59,199 nt of DNA from Cytophagales bacterium (GCA_013298125.1 JAAFJP010000035.1:1-59199); one strand, 5' to 3'; shown: positions 43,398 to 52,485, counted from the first letter of the stretch. The notes: generated by a model not told the origin, from the sequence alone. Translations and numbers: made by a program.

Positions 43398-46300
43398 TTA
43401 AGCCTCTACCAATTCGCCTTTCAACACACTCTCCAAAATCGCCCGAATTTCTGGGCGGCAACTTCCGCAACCTGTCCCTGCACCCGTCTGCGTACATAAG
43501 GCTGTAAAATCTTTACAACCCGCTGATATACAAGACTTTAAATTGCCTTCGCCTACGTTATTGCATGAACAAACCAACTTGCCCATTACAGGGTCGGCTT
43601 TCTTTCCACTTCTGAGAAGTTCCAATCTTTTGTCGGATAATTCTATGCCGTTGGCGATTAAATCTTTGAATTCTAAGAACTCAGATTTGTCACCAATCAA
43701 AATTGCACCAACCAATTTATCGTTGTGGATAATACATTTTTTGTAATACCTTTTTGCTTTGTCAATAAACGTAATCTCCTCATAATCAGACGATTTAGGC
43801 GTTTCTATTATGCCCATTGAGCATAATTGTACACCTTGAATTTTCATGATATTTACTGACAATGAGCCTTTGTAATAACTCGCCCAATCGCCTGCAATGT
43901 ATTTCGCAATGGTGTCTGCTTGTTGTTCGGCGGCGGCGGTGATGCCCCACATTTCGCCTCGCCATTGAGCAATTTCTCCTGCCGCAAAAATGTCTGGGTC
44001 GGAGGTTTGGAGATAGTCATTCACCACCACACCACGATTCACTTCCAATCCACAAGCACGGGCAATTTCTACATTTGGGGATGTTCCGATGGCAAAAACA
44101 GCAATTTGAGCCTCAATTTTTCTCCCAGATTTTAATCTTACACCTTCAAATTTTTCTGTTCCGTAAAAGGCGGCAACTTCATCATTATAATAGATATCAA
44201 CACCTAAATTAATCATTTCTTCGTGCAGCAAATCAGAGCCGAGTTGGTCTAACTGTCTATCCATAAAACGACTAATCCGTTGAACGATAGTTACTTGCAC
44301 ATTTATTTCACGCAAGGAAGCCGCTAATTCCAACCCTAATAAACCACCACCAACGATTAGAGCTTTTGGGTTTTCGGTATTAAGGAATGGCATCAGACTA
44401 TCGGCATCCAAACGAGAACGCATATTGAAAATCCCAGGGATTCGTGGCACAGACGGAGGCATAAACGCTCGTGAACCCATGCCCAAAATCAGGCGGTCAT
44501 AAGTATGTTCATCTCCATTGGAATCTATGACGACTTTATTTTTTCTATCAATATTTACAATCTCTAAACCTTTGTGAACCAGAATATTAGCTTCCGTAAA
44601 TTGGTCTTCACGGAGTTTAACTAATTGCTCCCATTCCTGAGTCCCAGAGATATAATCAGGCAACATCACACGGTTATAGAACGGATAAATTTCCTTTGAA
44701 AACACATGGATTTCGTCCGTTTTATTGAGATTTCTATACGAATTGATAAAGCCCAATCCCGCAGAACCTGCCCCGATGATAATTATTTTTTCTACGGGTT
44801 TCTCATACGCCTTAATTTGAACGGCTGAAAACTTAAAATCAGGTTCTTTCGAGCGTGCATCCACGAGCGTATTCGTGAGACTATTTGTTCTACCAAAAGC
44901 ACTCCCCAAGATTTTTCCGAAGTGCATCGGCATAAAACAAACGCCCTGTTTGATGTCTTCGGTGATTTTAGCTTTTACTTGATTTTTACCTCTAATCGTT
45001 TCAATTTCAACTACTTGATCATCTTTTATTCCTCTTGCTGACGCATCTTTTGGATGAATTTCGATGTAAGGTTGAGCGATGTGTTGATTTAATTTATTGA
45101 CTTTCCCTGTCTTGGTCATAGTATGCCATTGGTCACGGATGCGTCCTGTTGTGAGGATTAGAGGGAAATCTTCATTGAGTTTTTCAGATAGATTTTCATC
45201 AGGAACAGCGTGGATTTTGGCACGTTGGTTTGGGGTATAGAATTTATGGTCGGAGAATAGGCGAGAAGTCGAAACAACAACCTCACCCGAAGCGTCGGTC
45301 GCCCCAGTCCCTCTCCTGCTGAGAGGGGAGTTATTCGTCCGCAAAACTCCCCTCTCAGTAGGAGAGGGGTCGGGGCGACCGTCGCTTCGGGTGAGGTTGT
45401 TGCCCCACTGATGGCTCCGATTTTCCTTCAAATACTCATAACTCACCCCCGAAATATCAATATTCGTCCCCTTCGTTGAAAGTACGTGTTCGTCATATAT
45501 TTCACTGTTAGTCAAGTAGTTAAATGATTCTCCGAAGCCCATTTTTTCGGCAAAACGTTTAATGATTTCTGTATCATCTAAGGCTTCGCCTGGGGCATCA
45601 ATTACTTTTGGGAGGAAGGTAATTCTTCTTTCTGAATTGGTAAAAACGGAATCTTTTTCTGCCCAAGCTGCCGCAGGAAGAACTACATCGGCATATTTTA
45701 CCGTGTCTGAACGATTTGAAATATCTTGCACCACTACAAATTTGGCATTTTGTAAACCTTTTTCCACCATATTCAAATCGGGCAAACTCACCATTGGATT
45801 TGTCGTAACAATCCAAATTGCCTTCATGCGTCCGTCCGCAAGGGCTTGGAACATTTCGGTTGCCGTGAAACCAGGTTTATCCGAAATTTTTGTGCCGCCC
45901 CAAAATGCTTGCACTTCCTCACGGTGGGCAGGATTCAATAAATCTCGGTGGGCAGGTAACATATTTGCCAAACCGCCAACTTCACGTCCCCCCATGGCAT
46001 TGGGTTGTCCCGTGAGCGAAAAAGGTCCATTGCCTTCTTTGCCAATTCTGCCCGTAATCAAGTGTAAATCAATGAGTGAGAGGTTTTTATTGACACCCAC
46101 AACCGACTGATTCAAGCCCATTGTCCACATCGACAAAAAGCCTTTTGATTCGTGAATATATTTTGCCGCTAATTGAATATCATTGGCTGAAATTCCACAA
46201 ATTTTAGCGGCTTCCGTGAGTGTTCTGGTAAAAACTTGCTCACGGTAAGCCTCGAAACCGTCGGTGTGATTCGTGATAAAATCTTGGTCAATCCAATTGT

Positions 46301-47024
46301 TTTCGATGAGAATTCTACCGATGATATTAGTTAGAACGATGTCTGTTCCTGGGTTTATTTGAAGGTGTAAATCTGCCTGAGATGCCGTTTGGGTACGTCT
46401 GGGGTCGATTACGATAATTTTTACATGGGGATTTGCCGCTTTGTGAGCCTCCACTCTTCGCCAAATGATGGGGTGACACCATGCAGGATTTGCTCCCGTT
46501 ACGAAGAAACAATCGGCTAATTCAATGTCGTCATAACACACAGGAACAGAATCTTCGCCAAGCGTGAGTTTGTATCCTACCACCGCAGACGACATACACA
46601 AGCGAGAGTTGGTATCAATATTATTTGAGCCAATAAAACCTTTAATGAGCTTGTTGATGATGTAATATTCTTCGGTAGAACATTGTCCAGAAACATAAAA
46701 ACCGACAGAATCGGGACCATATTTTTGGATAAAAGTTTTGAAAATGGCGGCAGTACGGTCAAGGGCAGCATCCCAAGAAACTCGTTGCAAAGGCATATTA
46801 CGATTGAATCGCATTTCGGGGTAAAGCAATCTATCGGATTTGTCATTGACGGTGTAATGCAAATTCATTCCCTTTGAGCATAACATACCCTTGCTTGAAG
46901 GATGGTCTTTATCCCCTTCCACATGAATCTTCCCATTGCCCAAATCCGTGATTTCGACCCCGCATCCAACGCCACAATACGAACACGTGGACTTAAACTT
47001 CTTATCGTATGGTAAGTTGCTCAT
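43398..47024 (-). CDS. nasA: Fused assimilatory nitrate reductase (MopB + FAD/NAD reductase + BFD)
   Basis: 1208 residues. Residues 14-49 bind a [4Fe-4S] (CSYCGVGC...C49). The molybdopterin domain continues to about 740, with the Mo-ligand Cys in NSRLCMSSAV. A NirB/NasB-like pyridine nucleotide-disulfide oxidoreductase follows (GAGSAGLGF, GGGLLGLELA, FAAGEIAQW). A BFD-like [2Fe-2S] closes the protein (CSCNNV...GTGCGSCRPE). It can thus take electrons from NAD(P)H and reduce nitrate to nitrite in one polypeptide, a form I know from Bacteroidota. Residues about 541-583 are encoded by a GC-rich palindrome and fall between SHQWG and STSRLFSDHKFYTP, a loop in homologues. Confidence 0.93.
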   Translation of the reverse strand: MSNLPYDKKFKSTCSYCGVGCGVEITDLGNGKIHVEGDKDHPSSKGMLCSKGMNLHYTVNDKSDRLLYPEMRFNRNMPLQRVSWDAALDRTAAIFKTFIQKYGPDSVGFYVSGQCSTEEYYIINKLIKGFIGSNNIDTNSRLCMSSAVVGYKLTLGEDSVPVCYDDIELADCFFVTGANPAWCHPIIWRRVEAHKAANPHVKIIVIDPRRTQTASQADLHLQINPGTDIVLTNIIGRILIENNWIDQDFITNHTDGFEAYREQVFTRTLTEAAKICGISANDIQLAAKYIHESKGFLSMWTMGLNQSVVGVNKNLSLIDLHLITGRIGKEGNGPFSLTGQPNAMGGREVGGLANMLPAHRDLLNPAHREEVQAFWGGTKISDKPGFTATEMFQALADGRMKAIWIVTTNPMVSLPDLNMVEKGLQNAKFVVVQDISNRSDTVKYADVVLPAAAWAEKDSVFTNSERRITFLPKVIDAPGEALDDTEIIKRFAEKMGFGESFNYLTNSEIYDEHVLSTKGTNIDISGVSYEYLKENRSHQWGNNLTRSDGRPDPSPTERGVLRTNNSPLSRRGTGATDASGEVVVSTSRLFSDHKFYTPNQRAKIHAVPDENLSEKLNEDFPLILTTGRIRDQWHTMTKTGKVNKLNQHIAQPYIEIHPKDASARGIKDDQVVEIETIRGKNQVKAKITEDIKQGVCFMPMHFGKILGSAFGRTNSLTNTLVDARSKEPDFKFSAVQIKAYEKPVEKIIIIGAGSAGLGFINSYRNLNKTDEIHVFSKEIYPFYNRVMLPDYISGTQEWEQLVKLREDQFTEANILVHKGLEIVNIDRKNKVVIDSNGDEHTYDRLILGMGSRAFMPPSVPRIPGIFNMRSRLDADSLMPFLNTENPKALIVGGGLLGLELAASLREINVQVTIVQRISRFMDRQLDQLGSDLLHEEMINLGVDIYYNDEVAAFYGTEKFEGVRLKSGRKIEAQIAVFAIGTSPNVEIARACGLEVNRGVVVNDYLQTSDPDIFAAGEIAQWRGEMWGITAAAEQQADTIAKYIAGDWASYYKGSLSVNIMKIQGVQLCSMGIIETPKSSDYEEITFIDKAKRYYKKCIIHNDKLVGAILIGDKSEFLEFKDLIANGIELSDKRLELLRSGKKADPVMGKLVCSCNNVGEGNLKSCISAGCKDFTALCTQTGAGTGCGSCRPEIRAILESVLKGELVEA
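45276..45402. repeat. 127-bp palindromic element inserted in frame in nasA
   Basis: Arms of about 57 bp (45276-45333 and 45346-45402) are near-perfect complements: CAACAACCTCACCCGAAGCG outward and AACTCCCCTCTCAG inward. The centre is about 12 bp. Base composition is much richer in G+C than the surrounding gene. The reading frame crosses it without a stop. Confidence 0.92.
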
Positions 47025-47136
47025 TTTCAGATAATTAATTAACAGAAATTTGTGACTTTATGATTTTTGTCTCGTTATTTATAGGTAACCACTTTAATAT
47101 CGGAGATTGGGATGGTTATACATTGTCCCATTTTTG

Positions 47137-47163
47137 CCCGCAATGCACCGCCAAGCATTCGGG
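47137..47163. repeat. Hexaloop hairpin P in the nasA 5' leader
   Basis: Plus strand CCCG-C-AATGC-A-CCGCCA-A-GCATT-CGGG: nine base pairs with one bulge and an A-A mismatch. Minus strand (nasA sense) loop is TTGGCGGT. It lies about 115 bases before the nasA start. Confidence 0.7.
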
Positions 47164-47327
47164 TATTTTTGTTTTAAGTATTTTTACTCATTTTTTGTAG
47201 AAATACTGATATTTGCAAGGTTTACGATAAACATAAATTTTCAACGTACATATATTATTTTACTATATACGTTGGTGTGCTATACAATACTAAAATAAAA
47301 TTTTTCTAATTTTTTCTTGCACTTTTC

Positions 47328-47358
47328 TTGCAAAGTCGAATATTATCTTTTATGTTTG
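47328..47358 (+). promoter_or_regulatory. Promoter of the candidate small RNA
   Basis: TATGTTTG (47351-47358) is an exact TAnnTTTG -7 element, with TTG (47328-47330) 20 bp upstream. It points away from nasA, toward the three hairpins and terminator. Confidence 0.6.
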
Positions 47359-47363
47359 TTAAA

Positions 47364-47543
47364 GAAAAAGATGTTCAAACGAACAAAACAACATTCGTAT
47401 CCAAAATACCGCCATATCTTTGGAACACTCTGGGAGACCGCCATTTCCCAGAACGGTACTTAACCATACCAGTTTAATACCTAACCATTACCGCCATTTT
47501 GTTAGGTGCAAAACCCGAAGACTTTAAGACTTCGGGTTTTTTG
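47364..47543 (+). ncRNA. Candidate small RNA with three CCGCCA-loop hairpins
   Basis: Between a promoter-like sequence (47328-47358) and a strong plus-strand terminator lie three hairpins with the same loop CCGCCA. They are 47401-47423 (CCAAA-ATA / TAT-C-TTTGG), 47429-47452 (TCTGGGAGA / TTTCCCAGA, with a G-U pair that only the plus strand can form) and 47480-47506 (CCTAAC / GTTAGG with an internal loop). No open reading frame of note. The region fills the 611-bp gap 47025-47635 together with hairpin P. The opposite reading, as a long nasA leader on the minus strand, cannot be excluded. Confidence 0.6.
47512..47543 (+). terminator. Terminator of the candidate small RNA
   Basis: AACCCGAAG / CTTCGGGTT around an ~8-nt loop, followed by TTTTTTG on the plus strand. 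In the other direction the T-run is only TTTT, so it would serve the nrtD transcript less well. Confidence 0.8.
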
Positions 47544-47635
47544 TTTTGCAACCACAAAAGGCACAAAAGGAAACAAAAGGTTTTTCAATCTTTTATAATT
47601 CCTAAAACCTAACGCCCAACCCCTAACACCTTTTT

Positions 47636-48493
47636 TTAATCTTCGATCGAAAATTTATCAAATAACAAATTCAACAACTCATCGTGTACACGTACATACT
47701 CAGGGTCGTGGGCGATGTCTTTTTTGTTTCTTGGTCTTGGTAAATTGATGTCCACAATTTTCTTGATGGTGGCTTCGGGTCCGTTGTTCATTACCACTAC
47801 TCTGTCCGATAAGAAAATGGCTTCTTCAATATCGTGCGTTACCATGACGATGGTTTTGTTGCGATTGTCCAAATTCCACAACTTCAATAATTCGATGTGC
47901 ATTGAGCCTTTTGTGAGGGCATCTAACGCTCCGAAGGGTTCGTCCAACAACAAAATACTTGGGTTGATGGCGAAGGCACGAGCAATGGCAACTCGCTGTT
48001 TCATTCCTCCCGATAATTGTCCTGGCAATTTGTCTTTGTGTTGAATCAGATTGACCATTTTCAGATTCTCCTCTACTAATTCATGCTTTTCGATAGAAGT
48101 TTTTTCTTTGAAAACAGAATCAACGGCTTCGTAAATGTTCTTGTAAACCGTCAACCAAGGCAATAGAGAGTAATTTTGGAAAACAATCCCTCTGTCTGGT
48201 CCGGGACCTTTTACGATGTTTCCGTTGGCAATTACTTCTCCTTGCGAAGGCGTAACCATGCCCGAAATGGTGTTCATCAAAGTAGATTTTCCGCAACCTG
48301 AGTGACCAATTAGGGCTACGATTTCGCCTTTTTTGATGGTAAGATTAATGTCTTTGATGGCAGTAAAAGTTCCTTTTGAACCTTTGAACGAAACGGTAAT
48401 GTCTTTAATGCTTACTGCCGTTTCTGTACTGTTTATTTTATGAAAGTCACTCGCTGAATCAACGAATTTGACTGAGTTTTCTAATGTTGTCAT
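47636..48493 (-). CDS. nrtD: Nitrate ABC transporter ATP-binding protein
   Basis: 285 residues. Walker A LIGHSGCGKST, signature LSGGMKQRVAIARAF, Walker B ILLLDEPFGALD and H-loop VTHDIEEAI. It lacks the C-terminal NrtA-like regulatory domain of NrtC, so it is the NrtD/SsuB/TauB type. With the permease and binding protein upstream it forms a nitrate uptake system. Confidence 0.9.
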   Translation of the reverse strand: MTTLENSVKFVDSASDFHKINSTETAVSIKDITVSFKGSKGTFTAIKDINLTIKKGEIVALIGHSGCGKSTLMNTISGMVTPSQGEVIANGNIVKGPGPDRGIVFQNYSLLPWLTVYKNIYEAVDSVFKEKTSIEKHELVEENLKMVNLIQHKDKLPGQLSGGMKQRVAIARAFAINPSILLLDEPFGALDALTKGSMHIELLKLWNLDNRNKTIVMVTHDIEEAIFLSDRVVVMNNGPEATIKKIVDINLPRPRNKKDIAHDPEYVRVHDELLNLLFDKFSIED

Positions 48494-48504
48494 GTTCTTT
48501 TTAG

Positions 48505-48592
48505 GTTTTAGGGGTTGGGTTTTAGGGGTTGGGTTTTAGGGGTTAGGTAGCTTCTGAAATCTATAACCTAACACCCAAAACCTAACACCTTT
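48505..48592. repeat. Imperfect inverted repeat between nrtB and nrtD
   Basis: TTTTAGGGGTTGGG repeated direct copies on the left mirror ACCTAACACCCAAAACCTAACACC on the right; TTAGGGGT heptamer-like units. Confidence 0.5.
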
Positions 48593-48593
48593 T

Positions 48594-49367
48594 TTAAGCC
48601 TTTTCCCAAGAAAATAAATTTTGTAAAGCATTAAATCCTTTGTCTAATAATAATCCTACGCCTCCGATGATGAGGATGGCTACGAGGATTTTTTCTAAGG
48701 ATAAACCATTCCAGCTATCCCACACAAAGAATCCGATTCCTACACCGCCCGAGAGCATTTCGCCCGCTACAATTACTACCCAAGCAATACCGATTGAAAG
48801 GCGTAAACCTGTGAAAATATGCGGTAGAGAGTACGGAATGACGATTTTTGTCAAATATTTCCAAGTCGAAAATCCGAATGCTTTTCCTACGTTTTTATGG
48901 TCTTGGGGAATGCTTGATACTCCAAAAGCGGTATTAATTACCGTGGGCCACAATGACGTAATGGCAATGATAAAAATGGTTGCTCCGCCCGAATCTTTGA
49001 AAGCCAAAAGCCCCAAAGGAAACCAAGCCAAAGGCGAAACGGGCTTTAAAATCTGTACAATTGGGTTCAATAAACTCATTCCAATTTTGGTAGAACCCAT
49101 CAACATTCCCATCGGAATTGCGATGATACTGCCCAAGGCAAAACCTGTGAAAACTCTTCCGATTGAACTGAAAAGGTTATTGCCGATTCCTTTGTCGTTT
49201 GGACCTCGGTCATAAAATGGTTCAGCCATTAATTCTTTAAAAACTGCCCATGTTGAAACTGGGCTTGGTATTTCGGCTTTGGTGATAATAGAAATCAATT
49301 GCCAAATTCCGATAAGTATTGCCATGCTTCCGAGGAAATATGCGATGTTTGAGAATGTCTTTTTCAT
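48594..49367 (-). CDS. nrtB: Nitrate ABC transporter permease
   Basis: 257 residues from MKKTFSNIAYFLGSM; the ATG at 49409 lies in a heptamer-type repeat. Six transmembrane spans. NrtB/SsuC features are AIPSPVSTWAVFKEL near the N-terminus, PVSPLAWFPLGLLAF, and the EAA-like loop VGKAFGFSTWKYLTKIVIPYSLPHIFTGLRL. Operon nrtA-nrtB-nrtD. Confidence 0.9.
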   Translation of the reverse strand: MKKTFSNIAYFLGSMAILIGIWQLISIITKAEIPSPVSTWAVFKELMAEPFYDRGPNDKGIGNNLFSSIGRVFTGFALGSIIAIPMGMLMGSTKIGMSLLNPIVQILKPVSPLAWFPLGLLAFKDSGGATIFIIAITSLWPTVINTAFGVSSIPQDHKNVGKAFGFSTWKYLTKIVIPYSLPHIFTGLRLSIGIAWVVIVAGEMLSGGVGIGFFVWDSWNGLSLEKILVAILIIGGVGLLLDKGFNALQNLFSWEKA

Positions 49368-49372
49368 GATTT

Positions 49373-49470
49373 TGGTGGCTTTCGGCTTTCGGCTATCAGC
49401 TTTCGGCAAGATTGTTCTTCCTCTTATTGGAGAAATTTAGCCGATAGCTGACTGCCGAAAGCCGACCGCT
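49373..49470. repeat. Inverted repeat between nrtA and nrtB
   Basis: GGCTTTCGGCTTTCGGCTATCAGC and GCCGATAGCTGACTGCCGAAAGCC; similar TTTTGGCTATC units occur at 3419-3460 and 17804-17826. Confidence 0.55.
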
Positions 49471-49473
49471 CTT

Positions 49474-50682
49474 TTATTTTTTCGTTGCCTTCAAATAATC
49501 ATCAATGTTTGCTGGGTCAAAATTGACATCATAAGTAGTTTTAAAAGGCTTCATGTCTGCCTGCACAGGCACTTGCATTTCTTTGGCTACTTCCGCAAAC
49601 AAATCATCCAAAATCAATTTCTCAGTAATGGCTTTGTAGTTTGGTTCAGATTTTAGCATTCCAAAACGAACATATTGAGCTAAAAACCACATCGCATGAA
49701 CTTTACGAGGTGTATTCACGATTCCATTATTATAAAAAGTCATGTAATCGTCTTTGTATTTTTGTACACCCAAATCACACCCTAAATCATTTGAACCTAA
49801 TAAACGAGACTCAATGGCAGCCAAAGGAGCATTTACGTAATAGGGTTTTGTGAGCCAGCCAGCGGCTTTTTTACGATTTCCCATATTGTCCAACCACTTG
49901 CAGGCTTCGATAATTGCCTTCATTACATTCTTCAAATCTTCTTTGTCTTTTGAAGCAAATTCAGAATTTACGACCAAGGCTTTTTCTGGGTGGTGTTTCC
50001 AAATATCTTGTGAAGCAATGTGGGTAAAACCAACGTTCTGAGCCGCCGCAACACCATTCCAAGGTTCACCTACGCAATAGCCTTCCATGTTATCAACACG
50101 CATATTCGCAACCATTTGTGGCGGTGGAATGGTGATAATACCAACTGATTTTTGATTAATTCCTGATGCTGCCATCCAGTTTCTCAACCAAATATCGTGC
50201 GTTCCACCTGGGAAAGTCATTGCAAAAGTTACTTCTTTACGAGCCTGAACATTTTTCACAGCTGCCGCTACTTTTCCTACTTCTTTAAAACCAACCAATC
50301 CGCAGAAGTCTTTTGAAAGCGTGATTCCTTGACCGTTGTTATTTAAAACCATCGCAATTTTCATTTCTGAGCCTGCCTTTCCACCTATGCCTGTATAAAC
50401 CGAAAGTGGCATTGAGAATAGACAGTGAGCCCCGTCCAATTCTCCATTCAATACTTTATCTCTAATATTTGCCCAAGATGATTCTTTTGAAAGTTCAACG
50501 TCCACACCATATTTGGTAAAAAGTCCTAATTCTTTGGCTGCGACCAATGGAGCACAATCCGTTAGTGGAATAAATCCTAATTTAATTTTCCTGGCTGGCG
50601 GTGTAATCTTGAAAGAAGATACAACCGTCAGAAGCACCATAAGGCACAAAAATGATACTGATTTTTTTAACAGAGTTTGCAT
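49474..50682 (-). CDS. nrtA: Nitrate ABC transporter substrate-binding protein
   Basis: 402 residues with an N-terminal signal/anchor (LCLMVLLTVVSSF). NrtA/CmpA features are KIKLGFIPLTDCAPLVAAKELGLFTKYGVDVELSKESSWANIRDKV, GAHCLFSMPLSV, VTFAMTFPGGTHDIWLRNWM and GYCVGEPWN. It delivers nitrate (perhaps nitrite) in the periplasm to the NrtB permease. A CCCCCA-loop hairpin lies just upstream at 50719-50734. Confidence 0.92.
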   Translation of the reverse strand: MQTLLKKSVSFLCLMVLLTVVSSFKITPPARKIKLGFIPLTDCAPLVAAKELGLFTKYGVDVELSKESSWANIRDKVLNGELDGAHCLFSMPLSVYTGIGGKAGSEMKIAMVLNNNGQGITLSKDFCGLVGFKEVGKVAAAVKNVQARKEVTFAMTFPGGTHDIWLRNWMAASGINQKSVGIITIPPPQMVANMRVDNMEGYCVGEPWNGVAAAQNVGFTHIASQDIWKHHPEKALVVNSEFASKDKEDLKNVMKAIIEACKWLDNMGNRKKAAGWLTKPYYVNAPLAAIESRLLGSNDLGCDLGVQKYKDDYMTFYNNGIVNTPRKVHAMWFLAQYVRFGMLKSEPNYKAITEKLILDDLFAEVAKEMQVPVQADMKPFKTTYDVNFDPANIDDYLKATKK

Positions 50683-50718
50683 AATTTTTTGGTTAAAATG
50701 TTAATAAATTGCTACAAC

Positions 50719-50734
50719 TACGACCCCCATCGTA
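50719..50734. repeat. Hexaloop hairpin upstream of nrtA
   Basis: TACGA-CCCCCA-TCGTA on the plus strand (TACGA-TGGGGG-TCGTA in nrtA sense), 37 bases before the start codon. The hexaloop matches those before the porin and narK. Confidence 0.65.
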
Positions 50735-50740
50735 TAAGGT

Positions 50741-50809
50741 AGTACGGGATTTATCCCGTGAATAAAGTTTAGTTGTGCTGACGCAAGTTCACGGGATAAA
50801 TCCCGTGCT
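50741..50809. repeat. Inverted pair of CACGGGATAAATCCCGTG palindromes
   Basis: Two 16-18-bp palindromes in inverse arrangement between the porin stop and nrtA. Generic repeat element, possibly a terminator for the porin transcript. Confidence 0.65.
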
Positions 50810-50813
50810 ACAT

Positions 50814-52436
50814 TTACTTAATCGCCACTGGTTTTGTATAGAAAAAGTCTGGACGAATATTAATCATGGCATAAAACCATGTACCTGTTTTGTTGAAAGT
50901 AGCCGCCGCTGCATCGGTAGTTGCTTGCCCTTTGGCAAATGCCATATTGTCGTTTGCCATCATGACTGAGTAGCCTAATTCAATATTGGTAAACTTATTA
51001 AGGTTATAACTCAATTGTAAATCTATTTCGTTACCAAGAGAACCATCGCCTAATAACGTTCCATCGCCTTTGGTGGTGATTTTATTTAAGCTAAAAGCAT
51101 GATAATCAGCCCCTAACGACAAACGACTATCAGTATATTTTACCTTGAAGTATGGATTGTTCAAACCTCCTGCGGGCGAGTTTGTGCCTACGTAGAAGTA
51201 ATCCATATATCCCCAGTGTTTGTGAGGTGTACCGTACAATGGGTCAAAGCGATTATTTTTACCTGTTGAAGTAGCTCTGTAATTACCCAATGCACTACTT
51301 CCATCATTGCCCGAAAGTGCCTCATAACCAGCCGTGAAAGCCAATTTACCTTTCTGATAGGTGGCAGATGCCATGTAATGATAGGCATCCATATCATTTC
51401 CTTCACGGTCTTTGCCTGTTTGCAAATAATATGCACCTTGCAAGGAAACTTTACCCCATCCCGAAGCATTACCGAGGGTATGATTTATCATCAAACCGTA
51501 AGTCAAACGTCCTCTTGATTGGTCATAATCGAAGGCATCCGTAGCACTTGCTGGTACGAAACGACGACCATAGACATAGCCCGTAGAGGCACTGCCCGCT
51601 GAGTCGAGGCGATATGCTCCGAAATTATCGGCAAATAATAACCCCGAAAATTTAGTCTGATTGAATTTACGACTGATATATAAACTGGTGAATGACTTGT
51701 AATCCTGACTTGCTCCGTTGGTTGAAGGAGGATTCATCCAAGCCAAACCGCCTGTTTTTGAGCTGTTGTTGTTTATGTTACCACTGGCGGTCAATGGAAT
51801 CATGCCTGAGGGTGTGGGTACTAATGTCCCAGTGTTTGTACGTGTGTAGGCAGCTACGTTGGCGGGTACATACGACGTACCAACAAGGTTGAAAGCATCA
51901 GAATTTTGTCCGAAGGCATAGCCCAAATCCACTTGCCAACCGTGATGAACCGCTTTCAAAAGCACCATATCGTGGCGACGAGCTTGTTGTAACCAGTCTA
52001 AGTTTCCGATTAAACGAACGTCATCGTAAATCAATTCTTGACGACCCAATTTTACGGTCAATAAATCTAAACCTCTAAATTTTACCGTGGTATCGGCTTT
52101 GTTGGCGAGTGTAACTTCTGCCCAACCTTCGTGCAACATCAATCTATTACCATCATTAGTTGAGATAGACGAAGCGTCTTGTCCCCAAACTCTAACATCT
52201 TGAACAGCTGCCCCGAAAAGAACCCTATCCCATTTATAACCAAAATTTAATCTTGTTCTTTGCGACGTAAAAGCCGCTGTTTTTGAATCATTCGGGACTA
52301 AGTTTCCGAGTCCGTTTCTGATTTCTGTTCGAGTTCTCACTTGCCCTTGCAATGTGAACTGAGCCTTTGTTGTGAAATGAGTAGAAATACTCAAAAATAA
52401 AACTGTGGCAAGTTTAAAAATGTGAAATTTTTTCAT
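50814..52436 (-). CDS. Alginate-export-type outer membrane porin
   Basis: 540 residues with a signal peptide ending TKAQ. Family traits are QGQVRTRTEIRNGLG, SQRTRLNFGYKWDRVLFGAAVQDVRVWGQD, KLGRQELIYDDVRLIGNLDWLQQARRHD and repeated amphipathic strands, as in the alginate_export (PF13372-type) beta-barrels. Such porins are common in nitrate/nitrite clusters of Bacteroidota and are thought to let anions pass the outer membrane. Located between narK and nrtA on the same strand. Confidence 0.85.
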   Translation of the reverse strand: MKKFHIFKLATVLFLSISTHFTTKAQFTLQGQVRTRTEIRNGLGNLVPNDSKTAAFTSQRTRLNFGYKWDRVLFGAAVQDVRVWGQDASSISTNDGNRLMLHEGWAEVTLANKADTTVKFRGLDLLTVKLGRQELIYDDVRLIGNLDWLQQARRHDMVLLKAVHHGWQVDLGYAFGQNSDAFNLVGTSYVPANVAAYTRTNTGTLVPTPSGMIPLTASGNINNNSSKTGGLAWMNPPSTNGASQDYKSFTSLYISRKFNQTKFSGLLFADNFGAYRLDSAGSASTGYVYGRRFVPASATDAFDYDQSRGRLTYGLMINHTLGNASGWGKVSLQGAYYLQTGKDREGNDMDAYHYMASATYQKGKLAFTAGYEALSGNDGSSALGNYRATSTGKNNRFDPLYGTPHKHWGYMDYFYVGTNSPAGGLNNPYFKVKYTDSRLSLGADYHAFSLNKITTKGDGTLLGDGSLGNEIDLQLSYNLNKFTNIELGYSVMMANDNMAFAKGQATTDAAAATFNKTGTWFYAMINIRPDFFYTKPVAIK

Positions 52437-52485
52437 ACTTTTGTAATTGATTGTGAAAATTTATAACAGAGTTTGATCAATTCAT

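Noticed and set aside
45562-46110. Long open frame on the plus strand inside nasA
   Set aside because: It lies wholly antisense to well-conserved molybdopterin-domain codons and matches no family; a shadow of codon bias.
47107-47298. 63-codon plus-strand frame in the nasA leader
   Set aside because: Starts inside a hairpin region, hydrophobic and AT-driven composition, no homology; the gap is better explained by RNA structures.
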